A DNA stretch of 14,190 nt. Origin: an uncultured Alphaproteobacteria bacterium. GTDB taxonomy: Bacteria > Pseudomonadota > Alphaproteobacteria > RF32 > CAG-239. The stretch covers positions 1 to 14,190 of the forward strand of contig CAKQMD010000037.1 in assembly GCA_934254925.1 (NCBI GenBank), in the 5' to 3' direction. Under the pieces are notes generated by a model. That model was not told the origin of the DNA and made no database searches. It worked only from the letters and a program-made list of their open reading frames with translations. Positions 1-6,349 of this stretch are shown piece after piece. The position numbers and the translations under genes were made by a program. The first letter of the stretch is position 1. Each line of letters opens with the position of its first letter.

Positions 1-91
1 AAGGGGCGGATAAGCTCACGCTTGCCGACATGAATGAGGAATCGGCCAATATGCTGGCATTGCAAACAAGGCAGCAGCTGGCGGTCAATTC
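1..91 (+). repeat. Left arm of a long-range inverted repeat (flagellin 3' coding)
   Basis: Aligned by hand to the reverse complement of 13964-14054, this arm differs at only 5 of 91 positions. The next 49 bases to the stop codon differ at 15, all synonymous or within the stop codon. The arm reaches the left edge, so its true length is unknown. Confidence 0.85.
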
Positions 92-140
92 TTTGTCCTT
101 GGCTTCGCAAGCCTCGCAATCCATCCTTAAATTGTTTTGA
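1..140 (+). CDS. Flagellin, C-terminal end only (5' part outside window)
   Basis: The frame is open from the left edge to a TGA at 138-140 and encodes about 45 residues. They include LADMNEESANMLALQTRQQL and end in ASQSILKLF, the hallmark of the C-terminal D0 helix of alphaproteobacterial flagellins. Flagellin is secreted by the flagellar type III system and polymerises into the filament; this helix lines the filament core and is the most conserved part. The visible residues are identical to the end of the second flagellin at the right edge, which is encoded on the opposite strand. The gene reads into the window. No hairpin terminator is seen between its stop and the promoter at 153-181. The family call is firm, but gene length and paralogue identity cannot be judged. 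Confidence 0.9.
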   Translation, partial: GADKLTLADMNEESANMLALQTRQQLAVNSLSLASQASQSILKLF

Positions 141-152
141 TTAAAATATTGA

Positions 153-181
153 TTGTAAATAATTCTTGAAAAATATATAAT
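153..181 (+). promoter_or_regulatory. Sigma70-type promoter for the bL25-pth transcript
   Basis: TTGTAA at 153-158 and a perfect TATAAT at 176-181 are separated by 17 bases. They lie in AT-rich DNA just downstream of the flagellin stop. The predicted start is near 188, which leaves a 5' leader of about 90 bases before the bL25 ATG at 279. Confidence 0.6.
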
Positions 182-187
182 AAAGGT

Positions 188-278
188 GTAAGAGTCTTCT
201 ACCTTGCGGACACCCCTGGAGGTCCGAAGGGAAACCGGAAACGGTTTTGCTTAACTTTTATTGATAAGGAATAAAACA
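188..278 (+). promoter_or_regulatory. Structured 5' leader of the bL25 gene, possible autoregulatory element
   Basis: The untranslated leader is more G+C-rich and more structured than the AT-rich DNA around it. A stem-loop with a GAAA tetraloop is perfect over six pairs: AAACCG at 232-237 and CGGTTT at 242-247. Just upstream, CGGAC and GTCCG around 207-226 can pair to enclose a C-rich then G-rich segment. An SD-like AAGGA (266-270) follows, 8 bases before the ATG. L25 leaders that bind L25 are known in gammaproteobacteria; that this leader does the same is only inference. Confidence 0.4.
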
Positions 279-569
279 ATGGCAGATATTATCTTTAACG
301 CTGAGAAGCGTGAAAAAGCAGGTAAGGGGGCAGCTCGTGCATGTCGTCGTCAAGGACGTATTCCGGCCGTTATTTATGGCGGGAACAAAGAAACCATCAT
401 GATCAGCCTTCATCCGGTGGAATTGGAAAAAGCTTTGGATATGGTAGGATTTTATGATGCTGATATTGAAGTGATTGTCGATGGCAAAAAACACAGCGTT
501 ATTTGTCAGGATGTTCAATTTCATCCGGTCAGCGATGCGCCGATTCATGTCGACTTTTTGCGCAAATAA
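279..569 (+). CDS. rplY: 50S ribosomal protein bL25, short single-domain form
   Basis: The product is 96 residues and binds 5S rRNA in the large ribosomal subunit. The family pattern is clear: an AEKREKAGKGAAR start (residues 8-20), RRQGRIPAVIYGG (23-35), and QDVQFHPV...IHVDFLR (77-95). I chose the ATG at 279 over an in-frame TTG at 261 because it has AAGGA at good spacing and matches the usual MA-start. The protein stops right after HVDFLRK, where the long Ctc/TL5-type form usual in alphaproteobacteria would continue for about 100 more residues. A hairpin and pth follow at once, so there is no room for a lost C-terminal domain. It is the first gene of the bL25-pth unit. Confidence 0.93.
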   Translation: MADIIFNAEKREKAGKGAARACRRQGRIPAVIYGGNKETIMISLHPVELEKALDMVGFYDADIEVIVDGKKHSVICQDVQFHPVSDAPIHVDFLRK

Positions 570-590
570 GACATTTTGTCTTTAGATTAA

Positions 591-636
591 GGCCCGGATG
601 GCGACGCTGATTTACAGCAAGCTTTCGGGCTTTTTT
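591..636 (+). terminator. Hairpin with T-run between bL25 and pth (terminator or attenuator)
   Basis: GCCCG (592-596) pairs with CGGGC (626-630), extended by a G.T and an A-T pair, and is followed by six T residues (631-636). A smaller GCTG/CAGC hairpin sits inside the loop. The T-run ends only about 20 bases before the pth ATG and no separate pth promoter is evident, so partial read-through is likely. Confidence 0.6.
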
Positions 637-655
637 GTTGAGGATTGGAAAAAAG

Positions 656-1228
656 ATGTTTTTGATTGTGGGGTTGGGTAATCCCGGTGCCGAATATGTG
701 CATACCCGGCACAATGCCGGTTTTATGGCGGCGGACGAGATTGCCGCTAAATACGGTTTTGGGCCGTTTCGTACCAAGTTTGACGGATTGATTGCGGAAG
801 GTAAAATCAACGGCGAGAAAGGCTTTGTCTTGAAACCCCAGACTTTTATGAATTTGTCGGGAAATTCGGTGGTTAAGGCCGCTTTGTTTTATAAGATTTT
901 GCCGGAAGACATTGTGGTCATCCATGACGATATGGATTTGCAGCCCGGGCAGTTGAAGGCCAAACGCGGCGGCGGTGCCGGCGGACATAACGGTTTGAAA
1001 TCTATCGACGCGCATATCGGCAATGGTTATAATCGTATTCGAATCGGGGTGGGACATCCGGCAGCAGGCGGAGAAGCCGTGGTTAACCACGTTTTGTCGG
1101 GGTTTTCGAAAGCGGACAAAGAGAAGCTTGACGAGGATATTGTTTTGATTGCCGATCTTGTTGGCGTTCTTTTAAGCAAAGGTGTGGCAGAATTTTCCAA
1201 TCAACTGGGCAGACTGCAGAAAAAATAA
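656..1228 (+). CDS. pth: Peptidyl-tRNA hydrolase
   Basis: The product is 190 residues (E. coli Pth has 194). It cleaves the ester bond of peptidyl-tRNAs that drop off the ribosome, recycling tRNA in the cytosol. Family blocks are all present: GLGNPG (6-11), TRHNAG with catalytic His19 (17-22), KPQTFMNLSG (60-69), IHDDMDL (89-95), GGHNGLKS (109-116) and RIRIGVGHP (127-135). Asn9, Asn66, Asp91 and Asn112 match the known active-site positions. The ATG at 656 is chosen because MFLIVGLGNPG is the usual N-terminus; a TTG at 635 in the same frame would add seven residues unlike the family. A purine-rich AGGATTGGAAAAAAG precedes it. It lies downstream of bL25, as is common in bacteria. Confidence 0.97.
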   Translation: MFLIVGLGNPGAEYVHTRHNAGFMAADEIAAKYGFGPFRTKFDGLIAEGKINGEKGFVLKPQTFMNLSGNSVVKAALFYKILPEDIVVIHDDMDLQPGQLKAKRGGGAGGHNGLKSIDAHIGNGYNRIRIGVGHPAAGGEAVVNHVLSGFSKADKEKLDEDIVLIADLVGVLLSKGVAEFSNQLGRLQKK

Positions 1229-1242
1229 GAAGGGATTTTCTC

Positions 1243-2070
1243 ATGGCAGAAAAAATATATGTTATCGGCGACTCTCACGTAAACTTTTTCAGCGGAAATG
1301 ACGAGATCGGTTTTGTTCCTTACCTTAAGGGGATTCACAAATGTCGCGACAAGCTCAAATGTTTCAGAACTTTCCATGTCGGACCGATTTTGGCTTATAA
1401 TCTGAACGCTTATAATACAAGTACGGGCGGCAGAGAACTGATCGAAAGGCTGATTGCACGGGGAGACTTGCCGAAAGGCGCTTATGTTATGTGTTGCTTC
1501 GGCGAGGTTGATTTGCGTTGTCATGTGATGAAGCAGGCGCAACTGCAAAATGTTTCTTTCAAAAAGGTGGTAGACGACATTATTGTGGAATATGTAACTT
1601 TTCTGAAAAGAATGCAATCTTTGGGTTATCGTATGATTTGTTGGGGACCGGTCGCTTCTTCCAAGGACGAATGGACGGAGAATCCCAAATATCCACGCAG
1701 CGGTACGGAAAGCGAGAGGAATGAGGCCACCCTTTATTTTAATCGCCGTTTGGAGGAGGAGTGTTCTCGAATCGGCGCGCATTTTGTTTCGGTTATTGAC
1801 GATTTGTTGGATGAAAACTACAAAACCAAGGAAATGTATATTTCCTACGGTTGCCATTTGAATCAAAAAGCGATGGAGCTGGCACGCCATAAGTTTGGTT
1901 TTGTGACAAAAGATGCTGCGGAAAAGTATTTTTACTATTGGAAGCATTTGATTTTTTCCTTGCGTAGAGCCTTGCGTTATAACCGCAGTTTGATTCGTTT
2001 TATTTGTTGCTTTGTTCCGGTGAAAAAGTGGCGGCATCGGATTCGTGCAATGTCTTTACAGGATAGCTGA
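1243..2070 (+). CDS. SGNH/GDSL-like protein of glycan-cluster type
   Basis: The product is 275 residues. It opens with VIGDSH, the block I nucleophile motif of SGNH hydrolases (Ser11). CCFGEVDLRCH (84-94) fits the block III position in the GExDxRCH style I associate with SGNH-like proteins of surface-glycan clusters, and GCHLNQKAMELA (203-214) carries the block V His205. The Asp normally three residues before that His is Tyr202 here. The C-terminus is basic and hydrophobic and ends in CCFVPVKKWRHRIR (255-268), like the tail of many capsule and LPS biosynthesis enzymes. AGAAGGG lies 8 bases before the ATG. Its stop overlaps the next gene's start as TGATG, so the two are translationally coupled. 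It may deacylate or acylate a glycan, but the substrate is unknown. Confidence 0.7.
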   Translation: MAEKIYVIGDSHVNFFSGNDEIGFVPYLKGIHKCRDKLKCFRTFHVGPILAYNLNAYNTSTGGRELIERLIARGDLPKGAYVMCCFGEVDLRCHVMKQAQLQNVSFKKVVDDIIVEYVTFLKRMQSLGYRMICWGPVASSKDEWTENPKYPRSGTESERNEATLYFNRRLEEECSRIGAHFVSVIDDLLDENYKTKEMYISYGCHLNQKAMELARHKFGFVTKDAAEKYFYYWKHLIFSLRRALRYNRSLIRFICCFVPVKKWRHRIRAMSLQDS

Positions 2071-3032
2071 TGAAAATTTTAATGGTCGGTCCGGGGATTC
2101 TCCCCATTCCCGCGCCGGGATACGGCGCTATAGAAACCGTTATCTGGCAACAGAAACTGCATTTGGAGCAACGTGGGCATCACGTGGACATTCTCAATAA
2201 AAAAGGGTGGCTGTCTCTTTTTAAGGCGCGGCCCTGGCGTTATGACATCGTGCATCTGCATTATGACGGACATGCCAGAAAATGGGCGAAACTTCTGAAG
2301 TTTTTTAAGGTTAACCTGATTGCAACGTCGCATAATGCCCATGCTGCCTTTCCCTCTTTGTGGGGCAAGGGCTTTGCCAAAAAATTTTCCGTTTTGAAAA
2401 GGCTGCCGCGGTTGATGGTGTTGAGTTCGGAGATCAAAGAAACTTTTCTAGCCCGAGGGTATCGGGGACAGATTGAGGTGTTGCGCAACGGAACGGAAGT
2501 GAAAAGTTTTGCTTGCCGGCCGGAAGGCAACGGCCGCGTTTTGTGCATCGGCAAAATTGATCCGCGCAAGCGTCAGGCCGAATTGGCAGCAGCGTTTAAT
2601 GCCGCCGGCGTTTGTCGTTGCGATTTTGTCGGGCAAATTGCCGACGCCGATTTTATGCCCGATCACAAGAACAGTTTTTATCTGGGAAGCTGGAATCGGG
2701 ACGAGGTGCACCAAAAGTTGACGGATTATTCCTGTCTGGTGTTGATGAGTCATGCCGAAGCGCATGCTTTGGTGGTGCAAGAGGCCATGGCTGCGGGCTT
2801 GTCGGTGGTGGTGAGTCCGCAAGCGGCGGCAAATCTGCCGCGGGACAAAGCCTGGTTGAAAATTTGCGACACTATGGCAGAGGTACCTGTTCTGGCGGCG
2901 CGTTTGGCGGCGGAAAACAAAACGTATCGTCAAGAGATTCGCCGTTTTGCGGAAGAATATTGCGATTGGACGGAAGTGGTGAAAGTCTACGAAGCCAATA
3001 TGCGTTGTTTTTTTGGCGAGATAGGGGCTTGA
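2070..3032 (+). CDS. GT4-like glycosyltransferase (GT-B fold)
   Basis: The product is 320 residues, somewhat short for GT4. The N-terminus MKILMVGPGILPIPAPGYGAIE has the P-x-x-x-G-G/Y-like acceptor loop of GT-B enzymes. RNGTEV (139-144), VLCIGKIDPRKRQ (157-169) and the E-x7-E nucleotide-sugar motif between Glu230 and Glu238 (EAHALVVQE), followed by AMAAGLSVVVS, define the donor-binding half. It should transfer a sugar from a nucleotide donor onto a cell-surface glycan or lipid; donor and acceptor cannot be told. The closest relatives are probably annotated as group 1 transferases. The ATG at 2070 overlaps the upstream stop by one base, with AGGA about 8 bases upstream. With the SGNH-like gene it forms a two-gene cassette between pth and ychF. 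Confidence 0.85.
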   Translation: MKILMVGPGILPIPAPGYGAIETVIWQQKLHLEQRGHHVDILNKKGWLSLFKARPWRYDIVHLHYDGHARKWAKLLKFFKVNLIATSHNAHAAFPSLWGKGFAKKFSVLKRLPRLMVLSSEIKETFLARGYRGQIEVLRNGTEVKSFACRPEGNGRVLCIGKIDPRKRQAELAAAFNAAGVCRCDFVGQIADADFMPDHKNSFYLGSWNRDEVHQKLTDYSCLVLMSHAEAHALVVQEAMAAGLSVVVSPQAAANLPRDKAWLKICDTMAEVPVLAARLAAENKTYRQEIRRFAEEYCDWTEVVKVYEANMRCFFGEIGA

Positions 3033-3057
3033 ATTTGCGGCGGAGATTGGGTATAAA
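3029..3057 (+). promoter_or_regulatory. Candidate promoter for ychF
   Basis: TTGAAT (3029-3034) and TATAAA (3052-3057) are spaced by 17 bases, overlapping the end of the glycosyltransferase gene. It would give ychF its own expression independent of the upstream cassette. Confidence 0.45.
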
Positions 3058-3095
3058 GCGTGTAATTTGATTTTTGATTGACGGAGTTTTTGATT

Positions 3096-4205
3096 ATGGG
3101 ATTTAACTGCGGAATTGTCGGATTGCCCAATGTCGGCAAATCTACCTTGTTTAACGCTTTGACGCAGACGATTGCGGCACAGGCGGCGAATTTTCCTTTT
3201 TGCACCATTGAACCCAATACCGGTCGTGTGGCCGTGCCGGATCAGCGTCTGAACAAACTGGCGGAATTGGTCAAACCGCGGATGGTGACGCCGACGCAGC
3301 TGGAGTTTGTGGATATTGCCGGTTTGGTTAAAGGAGCTTCTAAGGGCGAAGGGTTAGGCAATCAGTTTTTGGCCAATATTCGTGAGACGGATGCGATTAT
3401 TCATGTCTTGCGCTGTTTTGAAGATCCGAACATTACTCATGTCGAAGGATCCGTCGATCCGATCCGCGATGCCGAGATTGTTGAAACGGAACTGATGATT
3501 GCCGATTTGGAGTCTTTGGAAAAACGCTTTGACCAAGTGCAAAAAAAAGCGCGCGGCGGGGATAAGGAAGCCTTGGTCAATGTTAGTGTGATGCAGCCGA
3601 TCATTGCGGCGTTGCGGGAAGGAAAACCGGCGCGAACGGTCGCTCCTTCCGAGGACAACAAAGAGGCCTGTAAGGCTTACAAGATGTTGCAGTTGCTGAC
3701 CTCCAAGCCGGTTTTGTATGTTTGTAATGTGGATGAAAATTCCGCGGCGACCGGTAATGAGCATTCGCAAAAAGTTTTTGAAAAAGCGGCGGCGGAAAAA
3801 GCCGAAGCCGTGATTATTTCCGCAGCCATCGAATCGGAAGTGGCACAGTTGGAATCGGAGGCGGAGAAAAAAGAGTTTTTAGATTCTTTGGGTTTAGAGG
3901 AAGCCGGATTGTCCAAGGTCATTCGCGCCGGTTACAAGCTGCTTGGCCTGGAGACTTATTTTACGGCCGGGCCGAAAGAGGTGCGCGCTTGGACTTTTCT
4001 GAAAGGTTCAAAAGCGCCGGTTTGCGCCGGAATCATTCATTCAGATTTTGAACGCGGGTTTATTCGCGCCGAGGTTATCTCTTATGACGATTTTGTCAGG
4101 CTGGGCAGCGAACAAGCTTGTAAAGAGGCCGGAAAAATGCGCTCCGAGGGAAAAGACTATGTGGTTAAAGACGGTGATATGCTGAACTTCTTGTTTAATG
4201 TCTGA
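3096..4205 (+). CDS. ychF: YchF/OLA1-type ATPase (redox-regulated, ribosome-associated)
   Basis: The product is 369 residues (E. coli YchF has 363). YchF is an Obg-family P-loop protein that prefers ATP, binds the ribosome and affects stress responses. The Walker A/G1 is GLPNVGKS (9-16), G3 is DIAG (73-76), and the G4 position reads NVDE (211-214), the N-x-x-E form that explains ATP preference. A long helical insert lies near 130-200. The C-terminal TGS domain starts about LETYFTAGPKEVRAWTF (285-301) and ends YVVKDGDMLNFLFNV. The ATG at 3096 has ACGGAG 9 bases upstream; a TTG at 3078 would add six atypical residues. It usually follows pth closely, but here it is about 1.9 kb away. Confidence 0.97.
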   Translation: MGFNCGIVGLPNVGKSTLFNALTQTIAAQAANFPFCTIEPNTGRVAVPDQRLNKLAELVKPRMVTPTQLEFVDIAGLVKGASKGEGLGNQFLANIRETDAIIHVLRCFEDPNITHVEGSVDPIRDAEIVETELMIADLESLEKRFDQVQKKARGGDKEALVNVSVMQPIIAALREGKPARTVAPSEDNKEACKAYKMLQLLTSKPVLYVCNVDENSAATGNEHSQKVFEKAAAEKAEAVIISAAIESEVAQLESEAEKKEFLDSLGLEEAGLSKVIRAGYKLLGLETYFTAGPKEVRAWTFLKGSKAPVCAGIIHSDFERGFIRAEVISYDDFVRLGSEQACKEAGKMRSEGKDYVVKDGDMLNFLFNV

Positions 4206-4234
4206 AACGTGACAGTCTCTTTATTAAAAGAAAA

Positions 4235-4263
4235 TTGACAAAAAATCTTGCTTATGTTATATT
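4235..4263 (+). promoter_or_regulatory. Near-consensus sigma70 promoter for the unknown gene at 4318
   Basis: TTGACA (4235-4240, perfect), a 17-base spacer and TATATT (4258-4263). The start would fall near 4270, giving a leader of about 48 AT-rich bases. No clear terminator lies between the ychF stop and this promoter. Confidence 0.7.
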
Positions 4264-4317
4264 TGCAGAAAATGTAGTTTTTTAGATATTATTATTAACC
4301 CAAATTAAAAATGCTTT

Positions 4318-4857
4318 ATGGAAGAAAGATTTGACATTATCGACCTGGTTTTAGATCTGTTTATGGAAGTGAGCGATTGTGTTCAGGCGGACAGAAGCAG
4401 TTTAGTCCCTTTGGAATACAGAGAACAGCTTCTGTTGAAACTGAAAGAGAAGTATCCTTATTTTCGTTTTAGAAACGCTAATCCTCCGCATTTGATTACG
4501 GTAGATGATTTTGTGACGCTTTTGATCCGAGAGTTTAAACGCGAGGATCTCTACCAGGAAGAAGTTAGGAAAATCGTTGTTGCGCGAAAACAGCGTTTGG
4601 AAGATTTGGCGGCCATCGTGGCACAACGTGAACCGCAAGAGATTAAGGATTTTCCTGTGGATAAGGTTATTTGCGAGATTCCTGTCGAGGGAGAAGACAA
4701 AGAAACTTATCGGCGAGAATTGCTGGCTTATAACCTGGAGTGGGGTTTTATTCTTAATCAAGTTTACAATAAGTTTCGGGTTTCTCCTGAAAGGGTTATG
4801 GAATTTCACGATGCAAAAACGATTAAAAATCTTTCCAGGCTTCTCTGCCGAGATTGA
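4318..4857 (+). CDS. Unknown cytosolic protein, 179 residues
   Basis: I do not recognise this protein. It is charged and probably mostly helical, with no signal peptide or membrane segment. The N-terminal part (1-25) is acidic and hydrophobic (FDIIDLVLDLFMEV). YPYFRFRNANPPHLITVDDFV (47-66) looks like the core of a small domain, and a charged helix follows (67-107). A C-terminal block has EWGFILNQVYNKFRVSPERV (141-160). The gene is credible because it has a near-consensus promoter, a full-length frame, and a strong terminator 15 bases after its stop, so it is a single-gene transcription unit. The ATG at 4318 has no strong SD; an ATG at 4311 in another frame gives only seven codons. Confidence 0.7.
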   Translation: MEERFDIIDLVLDLFMEVSDCVQADRSSLVPLEYREQLLLKLKEKYPYFRFRNANPPHLITVDDFVTLLIREFKREDLYQEEVRKIVVARKQRLEDLAAIVAQREPQEIKDFPVDKVICEIPVEGEDKETYRRELLAYNLEWGFILNQVYNKFRVSPERVMEFHDAKTIKNLSRLLCRD

Positions 4858-4871
4858 AAAATGATGAAAAA

Positions 4872-4900
4872 CGGGCTTTTTGACAAAGGCCCGCTTTTTT
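4872..4900 (+). terminator. Rho-independent terminator after the unknown gene
   Basis: CGGGC (4872-4876) pairs with GCCCG (4889-4893) around a short loop that can pair further (TTT with AAA). Six T residues follow at 4895-4900. Confidence 0.8.
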
Positions 4901-4901
4901 G

Positions 4902-4930
4902 TTGTGTCTGAAAAATTTTTGCGCTAAAAC
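4902..4930 (+). promoter_or_regulatory. Weak candidate promoter for trmL
   Basis: TTGTGT (4902-4907), a 17-base spacer and TAAAAC (4925-4930). Both boxes are poor, but a terminator ends at 4900 and trmL starts at 4950, so some promoter is expected in this gap. Confidence 0.3.
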
Positions 4931-4949
4931 CTTTTTTAGGAGACGTAAA

Positions 4950-5417
4950 ATGAGATTAGCCCTGTTTCAACCCGATATCCCCCAAAACACCGGTACGTTG
5001 TTGCGACTTGGTGCCTGTTTGGACTTGGAATTGGACATCATAGAACCGTGTGGTTTTGTTTTTTCGGAACGAACGCTGAAACGCGCCGGAATGGATTATT
5101 TGAATTTGGTCAAGTTTCGCCGTCATGCCTCTTGGTATGAGTTTTTGGCTTATCGACAAGAGCATCCGCAAGAATATGGGCGGCTTGTGTTGCTATCGAC
5201 GCATGCTTCTCAGCCTTATACGACTTTTTCTTTTCAACCCAATGATATTATCCTGATGGGGCGTGAAAGTGCCGGTGTTCCCGAAGAAGTTCATCAAGCG
5301 GCAGACGCACGTCTTCTTATTCCCATGAATTCCAACGCCCGTTCTCTCAATGTAGCGGTCGCTGCCGTCATGGTTATCGGAGAGGGGTTACGGCAGACAA
5401 ATCTTTTTCCCAAATAA
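4950..5417 (+). CDS. trmL: tRNA (cytidine/uridine-34 2'-O)-methyltransferase, SPOUT family
   Basis: The product is 155 residues (E. coli TrmL has 157). It uses S-adenosylmethionine to 2'-O-methylate the wobble nucleotide 34 of the two tRNA-Leu isoacceptors. The N-terminus LALFQPDIPQNTGTLLRLGA, the knot-forming ILMGRESAGVPEEV (101-114) and PMNSNARSLNVAVAAVMVIGE (125-145) are the typical motifs 1-3 of the single-domain SPOUT enzymes. The ATG at 4950 follows AGGAG by 7 bases; an in-frame extension up to 4899 would run through the terminator T-run and is rejected. The gene faces gloB, which is convergent, across the repeat region at 5418-5635. Confidence 0.93.
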   Translation: MRLALFQPDIPQNTGTLLRLGACLDLELDIIEPCGFVFSERTLKRAGMDYLNLVKFRRHASWYEFLAYRQEHPQEYGRLVLLSTHASQPYTTFSFQPNDIILMGRESAGVPEEVHQAADARLLIPMNSNARSLNVAVAAVMVIGEGLRQTNLFPK

Positions 5418-5421
5418 AAAG

Positions 5422-5530
5422 GACGTATAACAGCTTATCTAGAGCGAAAATCGCGAAAGAGAAAAAATTCATGTACTAAAATGTACACTAAAATTTTTTC
5501 TCTTCTTATTTTCACTCTATCTAAACTGTT
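5422..5530. repeat. Palindromic repeat element, copy 1 (full length)
   Basis: This is an imperfect palindrome running from AACAG at 5429 to CTGTT at 5530. The outer 23 bases of each end match in inverted orientation at 19 positions. The inner stem is perfect over 12 pairs (5458-5469 with 5492-5503, A-rich arm and T-rich arm). A small apical hairpin is formed by TGTAC (5472-5476) and GTACA (5483-5487). It is preceded by GACGTAT, shared in near-identical form with copy 2. The T-rich arms mean it could terminate transcripts from both convergent neighbours. It has no coding capacity. Confidence 0.75.
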
Positions 5531-5543
5531 CTCCGTTCTTTTT

Positions 5544-5629
5544 GACATATAACAGCTTATCTGAAACGGAAATTGCGAAAGAGAAAATTCATATACTAAA
5601 TGTATGCTGAGAATTTTTATTATATTGTT
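5544..5629. repeat. Palindromic repeat element, copy 2 (shorter, diverged)
   Basis: The left arm repeats copy 1 closely: GACATAT then AACAGCTTATCT is shared almost base for base, followed by GCGAAAGAGAAAA. The right arm is shortened and diverged, ending near TTGTT at 5629, just before the gloB stop codon. AAAATTC (5584-5590) pairs with GAATTTT (5611-5617). The apical hairpin is ATAC/GTAT, where copy 1 has GTAC/GTAC, so a G-C pair is replaced by an A-T pair with pairing kept. Confidence 0.7.
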
Positions 5630-5635
5630 ACAACT

Positions 5636-6349
5636 TTACATCAACCGGGAGAAAGTTTCCAAGTTTTCCGCTTTCAGGTAGGGGTTGCACTGTTTTTCAA
5701 TTCCCAAAGGGATTGGGCCGACGGGGATGCCTTTTTCCAAATTTTCTTGTGCTTGTTGCAGATATTGTCTCAAAACGGGATTGGTTCCGTTCAGTTGTTG
5801 AGCGAATCCGGCACCGTGAACGGTGTATTCATGTCCGGGATAAAATAGGACGTCGTCAGGAAGCTGTTTGATTTTTTGCAGAGCCACAAACATTTGTTCT
5901 GCATTGCCTTCAAACAGACCGCCGACGCAAAGATTGAACAGTGTATCACCGGTAAAGAGAATTTTGTCTGCCGGGAAATACCACAGAATATGGCCGACGG
6001 TATGGGCTGAGACGTCAATGATTTCGGCTTTGCTTTTGCCGAGAAAAAAGGTGCCGCCGTCCTGAACGCCGATTTCAAAACCGGGAATCCGGGCAGCGTC
6101 GGCGGCATTGGCGACGACTTTGGCGCCGTAAAGCTTTTTTAATTCAAGGTTGCCGTCGGTATGGTCATAATGATGGTGCGTATTGAAAATATATAGGGGT
6201 TTAAGGTTCAGTTCATTAAGTTTTTTTATGATCGGTGCGGGTTCCGAGGGGTCGAGCACGGCACAGTTTCGGCTTTCTTCGTCGACTAAAATATAACTGT
6301 AATTGTCCATGGAACCAGCACGACAGAGAACGGTAAAAACGTTTAACAT
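5636..6349 (-). CDS. gloB: Glyoxalase II (hydroxyacylglutathione hydrolase)
   Basis: The product is 237 residues of the metallo-beta-lactamase fold. Glyoxalase II hydrolyses S-lactoylglutathione to lactate and glutathione, the second step of methylglyoxal detoxification. The metal-binding motif THHHYDHTDG (57-66) is followed by AHTVGH (115-120), FTGDTLF (132-138) and YPGHEYT (170-176). The C-terminal EKQCNPYL (219-226) corresponds to the E-x3-NPFLR segment near the substrate site of GloB, which separates it from other hydrolases of the fold. The ATG at 6349 overlaps the HD-GYP stop as TGATG; a GTG at 6352 is the alternative. No gloA is visible in the window. It ends the long minus-strand gene series. 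Confidence 0.88.
   Translation of the reverse strand: MLNVFTVLCRAGSMDNYSYILVDEESRNCAVLDPSEPAPIIKKLNELNLKPLYIFNTHHHYDHTDGNLELKKLYGAKVVANAADAARIPGFEIGVQDGGTFFLGKSKAEIIDVSAHTVGHILWYFPADKILFTGDTLFNLCVGGLFEGNAEQMFVALQKIKQLPDDVLFYPGHEYTVHGAGFAQQLNGTNPVLRQYLQQAQENLEKGIPVGPIPLGIEKQCNPYLKAENLETFSRLM

Noticed and set aside
1201..2037. 278-residue minus-strand frame opposite the SGNH-like gene
   Set aside because: The composition is His/Gln/Asn/Arg-rich with no motifs, and the + strand frame has GDSH and HLNQKA motifs and an SD.
5435..5445. Possible tRNA or small RNA gene in the trmL-gloB gap
   Set aside because: No cloverleaf, CCA end or T-loop consensus is present; the structure is a long hairpin instead.
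5422..5629. CRISPR array
   Set aside because: There are only two units, both palindromic and unequal in length, with no regular short spacers and no cas genes.
5418..5635. Insertion sequence remnant with transposase
   Set aside because: The inverted ends are suggestive, but there is no transposase frame and no visible target-site duplication, so I report only a repeat element.
5600..5848. 82-residue + strand frame starting in palindromic copy 2
   Set aside because: It runs antisense through the gloB 3' end and its Phe-rich translation has no family features.
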